In this document: positions 1 to 11,267 of the stretch, piece by piece
How the letters are laid out: every line of letters begins with the position of its first letter
How positions within the stretch are numbered: position 1 is the stretch's first letter
Assembly (NCBI RefSeq): GCF_001553195.1
Contig: NZ_CP014281.1
Location: 124,001-188,000 of the forward strand
Direction: 5' to 3'
Length of the DNA: 64,000 nt
Source of the DNA: Mycoplasmopsis canis PG 14
GTDB lineage: Bacteria; Bacillota_I; Bacilli_A; Mycoplasmatales; Metamycoplasmataceae
Notes under the pieces: generated by a model
The model's database searches: none
What the model was told of the DNA's origin: nothing
Seen by the model: only the letters and a program-made list of their open reading frames with translations
Translations under genes and position numbers: made by a program

Positions 1-2
1 AT

Positions 3-935
3 TTTGTTTTAAAAAACATTAAACAAAATAAGTATAAAGAGTATGTAACTATAATAAATGACCTAAATCAAAGTTCTAATATTAATAAAGTTTTTTCTAC
101 ATTAACTATTTTTAAATTTCACGAAATAGTTGATGAAAAAAATAAATTAGACTTAAAAAATGTTTTAAAGTATTCTCTTTATAACATTTATTGCAGACCG
201 CAGGAAATAGATTTATTTATTAATTTTGATCACAAAATTCTTCAAGAGAAAAAATTCATTGAATTTTCTGATATGTTAAATAAATATGATGTTTTAAACA
301 ATAGTAGCGAAAATGATTTTTTTATAAGAAAATCAGTCATTGTAAAATATAATAAAAACGAAAAAGGTAATTTGTATTTATATGAATGCCAAATAAAAAA
401 TTTAGCAATTAGTGATAGCTGGATTAGATTTTTCAAACAAATACCATATTTAGAATATAAGTATCAAAAAATTTGATACAACTATATCGCAGATTATTCA
501 AGAGATAACACACAAAATCCAATGGTTAAAATTTCTCAAGAAGTTTTTCTTGATAAACAATTTAATGTTTCCATTGATAAACCTTTATGTTTAGTATACG
601 CAAACAATAATGCTTTTATGTCGGAATTACTTAAAGAAAAGATATTAAAGAATTCAGAAAATAAAATATATACTGCCTTATATATCGAAACAATAGACAG
701 AGCTCTAATAAACATTATAAATACAGTTGATAAGTTAAAAGTAATAATTATTGGAGAGAAAATTTCACAAAACCTTTCCGATTGATCAGTGGCTTATGAT
801 TGTTTAAGCATTATTTCTTTAGCGAAAACAAAAAACATACAAGTTGTTTTCGAAAATCCAAAAAAAGATTTAGATGAGTTAATAGTAGAAAAATTAAATA
901 TAAAATATGCTTTTGACTCTTCGTTAAATAATTAA
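3..935 (+). CDS. Conserved hypothetical protein upstream of dnaE, 5' end outside window
   Basis: The frame is open from the first bases of the window to a TAA at 933-935 (310 codons visible), with TGA codons at 474 and 783 read as Trp. The true start lies upstream. I do not recognise the family. The visible part is soluble, rich in Lys, Asn and Ile, without membrane segments; the C-terminal ~100 residues alternate short hydrophobic strands with helices (LKVIIIGEKIS, NIQVVFENP), suggesting an alpha/beta fold. It ends in an intrinsic terminator before dnaE, so it is not obviously co-transcribed with it. Any link to replication rests only on proximity. Confidence 0.75.
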
Positions 936-966
936 CTCATTAGTAAAATGAGTTTTTATTTTTTGT
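934..966 (+). terminator. Intrinsic terminator after the first gene
   Basis: AACTCAT (934-940) pairs with ATGAGTT (948-954) around a 7-nt loop and is followed by a T-rich run. It overlaps the stop codon of the upstream gene and separates it from the dnaE promoter. Confidence 0.8.
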
Positions 967-996
967 TTTTATTTTTTATGCATAAACATTAAATAA

Positions 997-1002
997 TATA
1001 AA
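997..1002 (+). promoter_or_regulatory. -10 box of dnaE, probably giving a leaderless mRNA
   Basis: TATAAA lies only 9 nt before the dnaE ATG and no Shine-Dalgarno sequence is present between them. A start site 6-8 nt after the -10 box would fall close to the A of the ATG. Confidence 0.5.
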
Positions 1003-1011
1003 ATTGATTTT

Positions 1012-3948
1012 ATGAAAGAAAATATTTATTTGCACACAAATACAGAATATTCATTTTTACATTCAACAATTAGGTTAGAAGAATTATTTAAATTAGCAAA
1101 GCAAAAAAAAGTTAAATATTTAACTTTAACAGATATAGAAAATTTTCATGCGTTGCAATTTTTCTGGAATTTTAGTGAAGAATATAACTTCAAACTTATA
1201 ATTGGGGTTGAATTAAAATTAATTGAAAAATTTAAAGTAATAGCAATAGCAAAAAATGATAATGGATTTTTATTTTTAAAAAAGCTAGTTCTTGAAAAAA
1301 GTTATGGCAAAGAGATATCTTATTATGATTTAGAAAATGAAGACATATATTTAATAGATCATTTTGAGGAAGGTTTTTTTAGAAATAATATAAATTTAAA
1401 AAAGATGCTTAACAACTTTTATATAAACAGCAAAGAACCCCAATTTCATCAAACTGTTTTTGCACCAACAAAAAGAATTTTAAGTTTTGATGACAATGAG
1501 TTATTACCTGTTTTAGAAAATATAGCCACAGGGAAAAGCGAAGTTAAAAAAATTTATAACGAATATTTTGATGATTCGGAATTTGAAGGATTAAATGATT
1601 CTGTATATCAAAATATGATAAACATTGTTGAAAGCATCAATATAACAAAGCCATCAAAGGAAATAAAATTAGCTAAATTTAATGAAAATTCTATAGAACT
1701 ATTTCAAAAACTAATTACCGGTACAAGATACCATAATTTATTAAAAAAATATGATAAAAACTTAGTTAATGAAAGAATCAAGAAAGAATATAAAGTAATT
1801 ACTAAATTAGGTTTTGTGGATTATTTCCTTATAATACATGATGTACTAGATTTCGCATCTAAAAACAATATTTTAATAGGTCCTGGAAGAGGATCTGCCG
1901 CTGGTTCGCTGATATCATATTTATTAAATATAACTTCAGTAAATCCTCTTGAATTTAATTTACTTTTTGAAAGATTTTTAAACGAAGACAGAATTAGTTT
2001 GCCAGATATAGATATTGATATTCAAGATAATAGAAGGGATGAGATATTTAGATATTTACAGGAAAAATATGGGGCTGAAAAAGTAGCATTTATTTCCACT
2101 TTCCAAACTTTAGCTTCAAAAAACTCGATAAGGGACGTTGGAAGATATTTAGATATACCAAGAACGGAAATAGATAACATATCTTCAAGCATATCTATAA
2201 AAGATGAAAATCTATTATATTCATATGCTAATAATAAAAAATATAATCTTTATGCAAATAAATACCCTAAACTACACTCTCTTGCATCAAGAATAGAAGG
2301 TTTACCAAGACAAATAGGAGTGCATGCAGCAGGGTTTATTATATCTGATCGTGATTTGAGTGAAGTTGTCCCAATGCAAGCAAGTAGTTTTGGTTTAAAC
2401 CAAGTGCAAATGACCATGAATAATTTAGAAAAATATGGTTTAATTAAAATAGATTTTTTAGGACTAAAAAATTTAACCTTTATAAGTGAAATAGAAAAAC
2501 TTATACCATATGAATCTAGATTTGACCAAGTAACCAATGATTCAATTTCTCTTTTTAATGATAAACGAACATTTGACTTGCTTAACTCATTAAAAACAGA
2601 TGGTATTTTTCAACTTGAATCACCAGGAATGAGAAATGCTATAAAACAAGTTTCGATCGATTCATTTGATGATATTTATGCAATACTTTCTCTATTTAGA
2701 CCCGGCCCAAGTGTTTATATTCCTGTTTATGCTAAAGGAAAGAAAAACCCTCTGTTAGTAGAAAAAGTGCATCCCAAATATGATGCTATCGTAAAAAATA
2801 CTTTTGGTATTATCGTTTATCAAGAGCAAATTATGCAAATTGTGCAAGATGTAGCGGGTATGCCTTTTTCAAAAGCTGATTTATTCAGAAGAGCAATCTC
2901 TAAGAAAAATGAAGAAGAATTACATAAATATAAGTCAGATTTTTTTGAAGGTGGACTTAAAAATGGACTCTCAAAAGCTGATTTAGAAAAGATTTATGCA
3001 AATATCGAAAAATTCGCCGATTACGGATTTAATAAATCGCATGCAGTAGCATATGCTATAGTTAGTTATAAATTAGCGTACTATAAAGCAAGATTTCCTA
3101 TGATTTTTTACAAGGTTCTTTTATCAAATGGAGCTGCAGATCAACAAAATATTAAGCTTTATGCAGAAGAAGCGGCTCTATCTGAAATAAAAATTAAAGT
3201 CCCTAATATTAATATATCTTCAAATGAGGCAGAAATATTTTTTGATGAAATATTTTTACCATTTAACACAATAAAAGGAATAGGTCACTCTGCCGTAGAA
3301 AAAATCATACAAGAAAGAAAAAGAGCAGGCGGATTTATTGATTTTGTTTCCGCTTGAATGAGATTAAGAGTCGCTGGTGTCGGAGAAAGTGTAATTGAAA
3401 CATTAATAAAAGCAGGTAGTTTCAGTGACTTTGGTAACATTAACACCCTTTTAACGGCAACAGATATGTGCTTAGATTTTTATGAACTATTTAAATCAGA
3501 GACAAAAAAATCTAATAATCCTATTGAATTTTTAGATGACTTTATAGAAAAACAAAATTTTGAGAAAATCGAATTTATAAAACAAGAAGACGATATGGAC
3601 TTACAAGATCAATGAGAAATTAAATTATTGGGCAGCAGATACACAAATGAAAAATGAGTTACAGAAAACAGCAAGGATGTTTTTGAAGGAAGAATTTCAT
3701 TAGCAAATCTTGGCGAAGAACCATTGTGACTTAAAATTGAAATATTGGAAGCTAAAAAAGGTACAAAAGATAGACAAACAAACCTGAAAATTAAGGACGA
3801 AACAAAAGTGGTTACAGCCTATGGATGAACAAATAAAATCATGGAGCTAATTAATAGCGAAATGCCTAGAAAAATTGTTATATTAGTAGTTAAAAAAGAC
3901 AATAAGTTCTATAACATTAAAGACTTTAAGGAGATCATAAATGAATAA
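1012..3948 (+). CDS. dnaE: DNA polymerase III alpha subunit (DnaE type)
   Basis: A 978-residue replicative polymerase, shorter than E. coli DnaE (1160 aa). Order: N-terminal PHP domain; the GPGRGSAAGS nucleotide-binding motif at residues 290-299; catalytic PDIDID with D332 and D334; a third candidate carboxylate D481 in IDFLGL; the FRPGPSVYIP segment; finger region with KKNEEELHKY; then a helix-hairpin-helix region (IKGIGHSAVEKII) and an OB-like C-terminus. Several TGA codons (3355, 3613, 3652, 3727, 3826) are Trp. The first PHP metal motif reads HTNTEYS, so the second His of the usual HxH is Asn. The gene overlaps the next by 8 bp, heading a replication-related operon. Function is certain at family level. 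Confidence 0.97.
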
Positions 3949-4840
3949 TAAAAAAAGTTTGGTAATTGATGGAAACTATATGATGTTCCAATCATTTTAT
4001 GCAACATATAGAGGTGATATAAGTTCAATATTAAAAACTTCAAAAGGAATTCCAACAAATGCAGTTTCGGTTTTTTTGTCACAACTAGTTAAATTAATTA
4101 AATTTATAAATCCTGATAATTTAATGATTGCCTTTGATGCTAATTCAAAAACTAAAAGACATGAAATATTTCCGGAGTATAAATCTGGAAGAACTAAAGC
4201 ACCAGTAGAGATTTTTGAACAATTTGACATAATAAAAAAACTGCTTAGCTTATTAAATATAAAATGGATTGAAAAAGCTGGGGATGAAGCAGATGATATA
4301 ATCGGGACTTATTGCAAGAAAATGATTGGGAAAAAATTTATTTTTTCATCTGATAAAGATCTCTTGCAACTTGTTGATGAAGACACTTCATATATTGTAA
4401 AAAAAGGTATTGAAATATCATTAATTGATAATGATAATTTTCACAGTATTTATGAAATAAATCCTAGTCAGATAACTACTTATAAAGGTTTAAAAGGTGA
4501 TTCAAGCGATAACTTACCTGGAGTCAAAGGGATTGGTGATAAAACTGCTATAAAATTAATAAATACATATGGTTATTTTGAAAATATTTATAAAAATTTA
4601 GACGAAGGAACTTTAAAAGAAACAAAAGGAACTCTAGAAAAACTAATTAAAGGTAGAAGTGAAGGTTTTTTATCTTATGAATTATCAAAAATTAACACAA
4701 ACGTTTTAGAGTTACCGCTTGAAAATGATTTTTATCAAATAAACTTAAATTATGATGACGCAAAATCATATATAAAAGAGTTAGAATTACAAAAATTTGA
4801 AAAAGACTTAATAAATCTTTTAAAGAAATATAGCAAATAA
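3941..4840 (+). CDS. Stand-alone 5'-3' exonuclease (PolA N-terminal-like)
   Basis: 299 residues matching only the 5'-nuclease domain of DNA polymerase I; Mollicutes commonly carry this domain alone, and it is expected to remove RNA primers and flaps from Okazaki fragments. Metal-binding Asp clusters are visible: VIDGNYMMF at the N-terminus, IAFDANSKTKRHEIFPEYKSGR, EADDIIG, FSSDKDLLQL, and the helix-3-turn GLKGDSSDNLPGVKGIGDKT. The start overlaps the dnaE stop by 8 bp, and AAGGAG just upstream is a good Shine-Dalgarno. coaE follows after 1 bp, so the operon is tightly packed. Confidence 0.93.
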   Translation: MNNKKSLVIDGNYMMFQSFYATYRGDISSILKTSKGIPTNAVSVFLSQLVKLIKFINPDNLMIAFDANSKTKRHEIFPEYKSGRTKAPVEIFEQFDIIKKLLSLLNIKWIEKAGDEADDIIGTYCKKMIGKKFIFSSDKDLLQLVDEDTSYIVKKGIEISLIDNDNFHSIYEINPSQITTYKGLKGDSSDNLPGVKGIGDKTAIKLINTYGYFENIYKNLDEGTLKETKGTLEKLIKGRSEGFLSYELSKINTNVLELPLENDFYQINLNYDDAKSYIKELELQKFEKDLINLLKKYSK

Positions 4841-4841
4841 A

Positions 4842-5411
4842 ATGATAGCCATTGTAGGAAAGATATCAGCTGGTAAAACAACATTGCTGAATTGACTTGC
4901 TGACAAAGGGCACAAAACTTTAGAAGTAGATAAATTTGTTATTAATCTTTATAAAGATGCAAGTTTCGTTGAGTATGTCAAAAATAACTTAGATTATGAT
5001 TTAATCACAAACAACTATGTTGACAAAGAAAAAATTAAAAAATGAATTATAGAAGACTCAAGTAATCTTAATTTAATAGGGTTTATAGTAGAAAAATTTC
5101 TTTTTCACCACTTAAAAAACAGTGATTATCATTTTGTTGAGTTTCCAACAATTTTTAAAGCATCAGAAAAAACCTTAAATTTATTTACAAAAATTTGAAA
5201 TGTGGAAATAGATGAAAATTTAAGAAAAAATTATATGTGAAAAAAGTATGGGGATAACTCAATAATAAAAATACTAGATAGTGAAAATAACTATAATTGG
5301 GGATTAAAAGATCAGTTACACAACTTAAAAATTGTGAATATCTCAAGTTTAAATATAGACATTTTATATGAAAATGAAAAATATAATTGTAATTGCTCAA
5401 TAAAAATTTAA
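4842..5411 (+). CDS. coaE: Dephospho-CoA kinase
   Basis: 189 residues beginning MIAIVGKISAGKTTLLNWLA, a P-loop at the extreme N-terminus, followed by HKTLEVDKFV, the equivalent of the substrate-binding 'DAD' region of CoaE. It phosphorylates the ribose of dephospho-CoA in the last step of coenzyme A synthesis. TGA is Trp at several positions. It lies 1 bp after the exonuclease, in a place where coaE and polA-type genes are also neighbours in other Firmicutes. The C-terminal half is poorly conserved, so the kinase assignment rests on the N-terminus and context. Confidence 0.8.
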
Positions 5412-5444
5412 AATATTTTATACAAGAAAAGCGAAGGGGAAATT

Positions 5445-6428
5445 ATGAAACAATATTTAGAATTCGAGCATTTTGCAATCACAAGAAATGACATTATATC
5501 AAGCGATGATCTTACAAACTTGAGAAAATTATACGGGCCTATAGTTGGTGGTCTAGGTATTTTGTTATACGAGTATTTGATTGATCTTTCAAGAAATTCT
5601 GATTTTGTTGAAGTTCCTTTTAATTTTTCTTCATTAAATTTATTTCTGAATTCACATGAACATGAATTAAATAAAAGTCGTGAAGAATTGGAAGCTCTAG
5701 GATTGATCAACACTTATAAAGACGATTCAAAAGCTTTAACAATATTTGAGTTGCAAAGACCATTAAGTTCTAATGAAATAGCTAAAAATCCTTTTATTTC
5801 TAAATTACTAACTAAGAAAGTTGGTAAAACAAATTATGATAAATTGATAAAAGTTAACAATTTATTTAAGAAGAGTACTAATTTATTTGGTTTTAAAGAA
5901 ATTTCTGCTAATTTCTTTAACATTTTTAGTAACACACTAAAAGATAATGATGATGTTTTAAAAACTTTTTATTTAGAAGAAGGAAGCAAAGAAATTGCGA
6001 AACCTGAATTGAAAGTTATTGCTAAAACAAAAATGATTTATACTCCGCTTGCTATTGGGAACATAAAATATTCAAATGTTTATCAAGCTATTTTAAACTT
6101 AGACAATATATCATTCTTGAAGCAAATATTGAATAAAAGCGAACTAAACGAAGAAGAAAACATGATTGCCGTTTGATCAAAGAGTATAAAAGATCAAAAA
6201 GCACTTAATATGATAATATTCTATAGTGTTAAAAGAAAGAATACTGAAAACTGATTCAAATATGTAAATAGTTTAATTTCAGAAGTTCTTTCAAAAAATA
6301 TTTCTAATTTTGATGATGTTGAGAAATATCTTGATGGAAAATTTAAAAGCAATATTAGAACTAAATCTATTTATGACGAAAAAGTTTTATTGAAATCTTC
6401 ATACTTATCAAATTTAAAAAATGATTAG
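5445..6428 (+). CDS. DnaB/DnaD-like replication initiation protein (Bacillus DnaB type)
   Basis: 327 residues. The N-terminal ~120 residues (LTNLRKLYGPIVGGLGILLYEYL) form the winged-helix type domain seen at the start of Bacillus DnaB replication-initiation proteins; the C-terminal part (VYQAILNLDNISFLKQIL, later MIIFYSVKRK...NWFKYVNSL) looks like the DnaD C-terminal helical region that helps load the helicase. TGA codons at 6174 and 6252 are Trp. GAAGGGGAAATT gives the ribosome-binding site. The end overlaps the start of the DnaI-like gene by 8 bp, the same dnaB-dnaI order as in Bacillus. This is not the replicative helicase also called DnaB in E. coli. Confidence 0.78.
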
Positions 6429-7320
6429 TGTTAAAAAACCTGATTTAAGTTCTAATAAAGATTTTAATAAAATTATTAACGTTCAAATAGATGAAGAAAA
6501 AATCGTTTATAAAATAAAGAGAAATGAATTTTTAAATAGCATTATAAATAAAACTAAAATGACAGATGAAGAAATATTTTATTTTGCCCCACAGTTAATT
6601 AATCTTGTGAAAGAAAATTCTTCAAAAGAAAAGATGATTTGAGAAACTGTTGTGCTTCGTGAAAATGGAAAAATTAAATTTTTAAAAAAAATAAGAAATA
6701 ATGAATTAACAAATGAATATAAAATCAAACATAATATTATTTTTCAAAATATCTCTAAACCAATCTCTACTTTTTCGTTTGATGCATCACATTTTTTAGA
6801 AAATAATGATCATCTTGAAATTTATGATTATCTTCTGGAGTTCAAAAATAATCCCTTAAATGCACATTCATTGTTTTTGAGCGGTTCTATTGAATCAAAC
6901 AGAAGTTTAATACTTTCTTTAATTGCAAATGAATATGCTATCAGGGACAAGAAAGTAAGTTATATCGATATAAATAATTTAGATGATAAGATAAAAAGAA
7001 GTTTAAGCAAAGGTGATATTGATCTTGACTTTCTTATTGAAGAGTTATCTAATGTAGATATTTTGATTTTTGATGAAATTGGATACAAACAACTTTCTTT
7101 ATGATTTTTAGAAAGTATTTTTGTACCAATATTGTCATATAGATACCAAAACAATTTAAAAACTTTTTTTGGTTCTTATTTTAATTTTGATGAGCTTCAC
7201 ATACAGTTATTTAAAAAAAATAGTAGTGAAAACTCGTTCGCTGATAGTCCGATAGCTAAAAAAATGATTTTTTTAATAAATAAAATTTCAGAAGAGAAAG
7301 CGTGGGTTGGGAATGAATAA
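6421..7320 (+). CDS. dnaI: DnaI-like helicase loader with degenerate Walker A
   Basis: 299 residues, an AAA+ primosomal protein in the DnaI position directly after the DnaB-like gene (8-bp overlap). The C-terminal half follows DnaI: SLFLSGSIESNRS at the P-loop place, then LILSLIANEYA, VSYIDIN, Walker B DILIFDEIG (D218-E219), then an SLWFLESIFVPILSYRYQNNLKTFF-like stretch matching the DnaI pattern 'piLnyR...l.TFF'. The P-loop is altered: the usual Gly-Lys is N160-R161, so the Lys that contacts ATP phosphates is missing. TGA codons at 6640 and 7102 are Trp. Expected to help place the replicative helicase; ATP binding may be weak or lost. Confidence 0.8.
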
Positions 7321-8167
7321 ACCGAAGGAAAAGATTGTTTTAGTGGGTACCCCAGAATTTTCGGTTCCTGTTTTTGAAGAAATTATAAGAAACTTTAATG
7401 TAGTGGCGATTATTTCACAGCCTGATAAACCGGCAAATAGAGGATACAAAATTGAACCAACACCTACTAAATTATTAGCTCAAAAATACAATATAAAAGT
7501 TTTTCAACCAGATAAAATAGGTGAGATTTACGAAGAATTAAAAGAGTTAGAGTATGATATTATGATAAGTTGTGCCTTTGGTCAATATATTCCTATGAAG
7601 GTGCTTGAATTAGCAAAAATTGCTTCAATAAATATTCATGGCTCATTGCTCCCTAAATATAGAGGAGCCGCCCCAATTCAATACAGTTTATTAAACGGTG
7701 ATTCTGAAACTGGAATAACATTGATATACATGACTAAAGCCATGGATGCAGGTGATATGATATTTAGTGAAAGGATAAAAATTAGTGAATTCGACACTTC
7801 TGATTCATTATTTCAAAAAATATCTATTTTAGCAAAGAATGTTATTTCAGATTGGATTAATAGATTTATAAAAAATGATTTTATAGCTCAAAAACAAAAT
7901 GAATCTGCAGTGATATTATCTCCTAAATTATTAAAAGAAGATGCATTATTAATTGATTCACTAACCACCTTCGAAGCTTTTAATAAAATAAGGGCATTTT
8001 CTTCTAATCCTGGTGCATACATTATTTTAAATGGTAAGAGAGTTAAAATTTATTATGCAACTAGAAATAAAGTTCCCAATTCAATTGAAATAAAGTTTGC
8101 TGATGGTTCTTTGTATGCAACTGACTATCAATACGAATCTAAAAAAAGAATTAACTTGCTTAAATAG
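7313..8167 (+). CDS. fmt: Methionyl-tRNA formyltransferase
   Basis: 284 residues, slightly short for Fmt (~310). It formylates Met-tRNAi using 10-formyl-THF. Signatures: KIVLVGTPEFSVPVFEEII at the N-terminus, PDKPANRG, the catalytic Asn/His in SINIHGSLLPKYRGAAPIQ, and DAGDMI holding the catalytic Asp. The C-terminal tRNA-binding domain is present but reduced. I prefer ATG at 7313; a TTG at 7307 would add two residues. It overlaps the DnaI-like gene by 8 bp, ending the replication operon with a terminator that includes its own stop codon. Confidence 0.95.
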   Translation: MNKPKEKIVLVGTPEFSVPVFEEIIRNFNVVAIISQPDKPANRGYKIEPTPTKLLAQKYNIKVFQPDKIGEIYEELKELEYDIMISCAFGQYIPMKVLELAKIASINIHGSLLPKYRGAAPIQYSLLNGDSETGITLIYMTKAMDAGDMIFSERIKISEFDTSDSLFQKISILAKNVISDWINRFIKNDFIAQKQNESAVILSPKLLKEDALLIDSLTTFEAFNKIRAFSSNPGAYIILNGKRVKIYYATRNKVPNSIEIKFADGSLYATDYQYESKKRINLLK

Positions 8168-8178
8168 CAAGTTTTTTA
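8153..8178 (+). terminator. Intrinsic terminator of the dnaE-fmt operon
   Basis: AACTTGCT (8153-8160) pairs with AGCAAGTT (8166-8173), followed by TTTTT. The fmt stop codon lies inside the hairpin. Confidence 0.85.
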
Positions 8179-8247
8179 CATGAAAATATTATCATATTTT
8201 TAGATCATATTTTTAAAATACTTATAGTATAAAATTGAAAAATTTAT

Positions 8248-8253
8248 TATAAT
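8248..8253 (+). promoter_or_regulatory. -10 box upstream of gap
   Basis: Perfect TATAAT 80 bp before the gap ATG, without a good -35 box. The predicted leader (about 75 nt) contains a small TAACT...AGTTA hairpin at 8302-8317 and a strong AAAGGAA ribosome-binding site (8324-8330). The rest of 8179-8333 holds no gene. Confidence 0.5.
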
Positions 8254-8324
8254 TATGTTGTAAAAAATCGATTTTACAAAATTTAAATATATATTTATAA
8301 ATATAACTTTTTAGTTATAAATGA

Positions 8325-9335
<1,011 letters not shown>

Positions 9336-9343
9336 TTTCAAAA

Positions 9344-9371
9344 AAATAAAGCTTTTGGCTTTATTTTTTTG
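9344..9371 (+). terminator. Intrinsic terminator of gap
   Basis: AAATAAAGC (9344-9352) pairs with GCTTTATTT (9358-9366) around TTTTG, running into a T tract. Confidence 0.88.
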
Positions 9372-9417
9372 TTTCTAAAAATATAAAAATAGTCGTTAGT
9401 ATTTGTTTATTTTAGTT

Positions 9418-9423
9418 TATAAT
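9418..9423 (+). promoter_or_regulatory. -10 box of the azoreductase gene
   Basis: TATAAT 45 bp before the start codon; -35 region weak. A GAAAAGGAG ribosome-binding site follows at 9451-9459. Confidence 0.5.
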
Positions 9424-9467
9424 TAAAACACATAAAAATTAAAAAACTTAGAAAAGGAGCTATTTTT

Positions 9468-10073
9468 ATGAAAAAAATACTATTTTTAGATGGTTCACTA
9501 AATAATTCAGAAATTTCTTATACTACAGCTACAATGAATTACCTTGAAACATTATTTGATAAAAACGAATATTCAGTAGAAAGAGTAAATTTAAATGAAT
9601 CAAAATTCGCTGATTACAGTTTAAGTGCTAAAACAAGCGGTGATTTTTGAACAAATGTTGAAAGTGATAAATGAATTAATAAACTAAAAGAAACAGATTT
9701 ATTAGTTATTTCTATGTCAATGGTTAATTACGGGCCAACAGCCGTTGTTAAAAACTTCATGGATGGGGTTGCGGTAGCAAATAAAACATTCTCATACAAA
9801 TATTCAACAACACAAGATGCGGTAGGTTTCTTAACAAATTTAAATGTTTTAGTAGTTGCATCACAAGGAGCTAATTTCGGTACATATCCATGAGGTGATC
9901 ATATTAAATGATTAAAAGGAACATTTAAATTCTTAGGGGCTAAAACAACTCAAAGCTTTGATATTCTAGGTACAAAAGTTTCTGAAATTTCAAAACAAAC
10001 TGCTTCAGAATTTGTAGAATCAAAAAAATCTGAATTAAACGAATTAATAAGTGAAATTAAATCATCATTATAA
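9468..10073 (+). CDS. azoR: FMN-dependent NADH-azoreductase (flavodoxin-fold)
   Basis: 201 residues of the AcpD/AzoR family: N-terminal KKILFLDGSLNNSEISYT holds the FMN phosphate loop, SMSMVNYGPTAVVKNFMDGV is the family's second FMN-binding signature, followed by VVASQGANFGTYPWGDH. A soluble flavin quinone/azo reductase, usually thought to detoxify quinones. TGA is Trp (9648, 9672, 9891, 9909). Single-gene unit between two terminators. Confidence 0.93.
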
Positions 10074-10088
10074 TAATTATGAAATTTT

Positions 10089-10122
10089 AAAAAATATCTC
10101 AGCCAATTGAGATATTTTTTAA
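10089..10122 (+). terminator. Intrinsic terminator of azoR
   Basis: AATATCTCA (10093-10101) pairs with TGAGATATT (10108-10116) and is followed by T residues; flanking A and T runs extend the stem. Confidence 0.88.
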
Positions 10123-10189
10123 TAATCAAATTAAACAACTTAATGTGTTTTTAATCCTATTTTTAGCAACTTTAAAAAATCATTTTTTA

Positions 10190-10198
10190 TGGTAAAAT
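10190..10198 (+). promoter_or_regulatory. Extended -10 promoter of rpmG-secE-nusG
   Basis: TGG-TAAAAT, an extended -10 element, ends 7 nt before the rpmG ATG. There is no Shine-Dalgarno, so the rpmG transcript is probably leaderless. Confidence 0.5.
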
Positions 10199-10205
10199 AA
10201 AAACT

Positions 10206-10358
10206 ATGAAAAATACAAATAAAGTAGCCTTATCTTGCGAAATATGTAGAAGAAAAAATTATTACACAAATAAAAGCGCAGGGAACCAAAAACGTTTACA
10301 AGTTAAAAAGTTTTGCATTCATTGTGGAATTCATTCATTACATAAAGAAGAGGTTTAA
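10206..10358 (+). CDS. rpmG: Ribosomal protein bL33
   Basis: 50 residues: start MKNTNKVALSCEICRRKNYY, and two CxxC pairs (CEIC and CIHC) that bind zinc, the C+ form of bL33. Component of the 50S subunit near the E site. The order rpmG-secE-nusG is conserved in Firmicutes and Mollicutes and supports the call. secE begins 2 bp downstream. Confidence 0.93.
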   Translation: MKNTNKVALSCEICRRKNYYTNKSAGNQKRLQVKKFCIHCGIHSLHKEEV

Positions 10359-10360
10359 TA

Positions 10361-10597
10361 ATGGAAAATAATTTAGAAGCCAAAAATAACCAAATTAAAC
10401 TTGGAAAAGAAAAAAGACCCAAGAAATATTGATTAAGAAAAGTTGTCAAAGAAATAAAAAGAGTTCGTTGACCTGACTTTAAAACTAATAAAAGAAACTT
10501 TTTAATGACTATTTTATTTGCATTTTTATTTACTGTATTTGTATCATTAGTAACCTACGGTTTCACACAACTCTGAACAGTATTAGGATTAAGTTAA
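10361..10597 (+). CDS. secE: Preprotein translocase subunit SecE
   Basis: 78 residues. The amphipathic segment VVKEIKRVRWPDF (Trp from TGA) is the SecE signature, followed by a single membrane helix (FLMTILFAFLFTVFVSLVTYGF). Essential clamp of the SecYEG channel. Located between rpmG and nusG as expected; 19 bp to nusG, with a TTGGAG ribosome-binding site in the gap. Confidence 0.92.
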
Positions 10598-10616
10598 AGA
10601 ACAATTGGAGAATTTT

Positions 10617-11219
10617 ATGACAAAATTAATTAGATGATATATGATTTCAACCATTAGAGGTAAAGAAGATCAAGTTCTTGAATCTTTAAACAACCGTATT
10701 CAAGCAGAAAATATGTTGCATGATTTTGATTTAAATGCAAATGATGGTTCAGCTTTTAAAATTTTTAAAAAACCAACATTATCTCAAAAAGAATTTCAAA
10801 AGAAAAATGAAGGATTGGAATATAAAGTAAAATACGTTAACCTTTACCCAGGGTATATATTTGCTAAAATGCACATGTCAGATGAGGCATGATTCTTGAT
10901 ACGTAACACACAATATGTTACTGGACTTATCGGGTCATCAGGAAAAGGGGCAAAACCTACTCCTTTAAGTAGTTTAGAAATTAAAAAGATGAAACAACAA
11001 GAAGAAGAATTCCAACGTTCATTCGATGCTGGGGAAAATGTTTTTGGTTACTCAGTTGGTGATGTTGTTGAAATTATTGATGGAATTTACATTGGAAAAG
11101 ACGGAGAAATTCTTTCAATTAATAGCAAGGAAAATACTGTAACTTTAAAGAGTGAAGGTTATGGTAAACAAATTGAAATTATTGTTTCAATGGAAATTAT
11201 TAGAAGAATAGAAGAATAA
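10617..11219 (+). CDS. nusG: Transcription termination/antitermination factor NusG
   Basis: 200 residues. N-terminal NGN domain starts IRWYMISTIRGKEDQVLESL (Trp from TGA), with YPGYIFAKMHMSDEAW and the TGLIGSSGKGAKPTPLS segment; C-terminal KOW domain at FGYSVGDVVEIIDGIYIGKDGEI. Binds RNA polymerase and couples it to ribosomes or Rho. A stretch of ~30 residues after residue 35 (HDFDLNANDGSAFKIFKKP) is an insertion in the NGN domain, as in other mycoplasma NusG proteins. Confidence 0.95.
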
Positions 11220-11221
11220 TA

Positions 11222-11257
11222 AATAAAACACAAATTGAATAAATTTGTGTTTTATTA
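11222..11257 (+). terminator. Intrinsic terminator after nusG
   Basis: A 15-bp perfect stem (11222-11236 with 11242-11256) and 5-nt loop; the T run of the terminator forms part of the 3' arm. The next ribosome-binding site follows at once, so some read-through to rsmD is possible. Confidence 0.8.
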
Positions 11258-11267
11258 AGGAGAAAAA

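Noticed and set aside
3355-3615. Apparent TGA stops breaking dnaE and most other genes
   Set aside because: They fall at conserved Trp positions or inside otherwise continuous domains throughout the window; this is genetic code 4, not decay.
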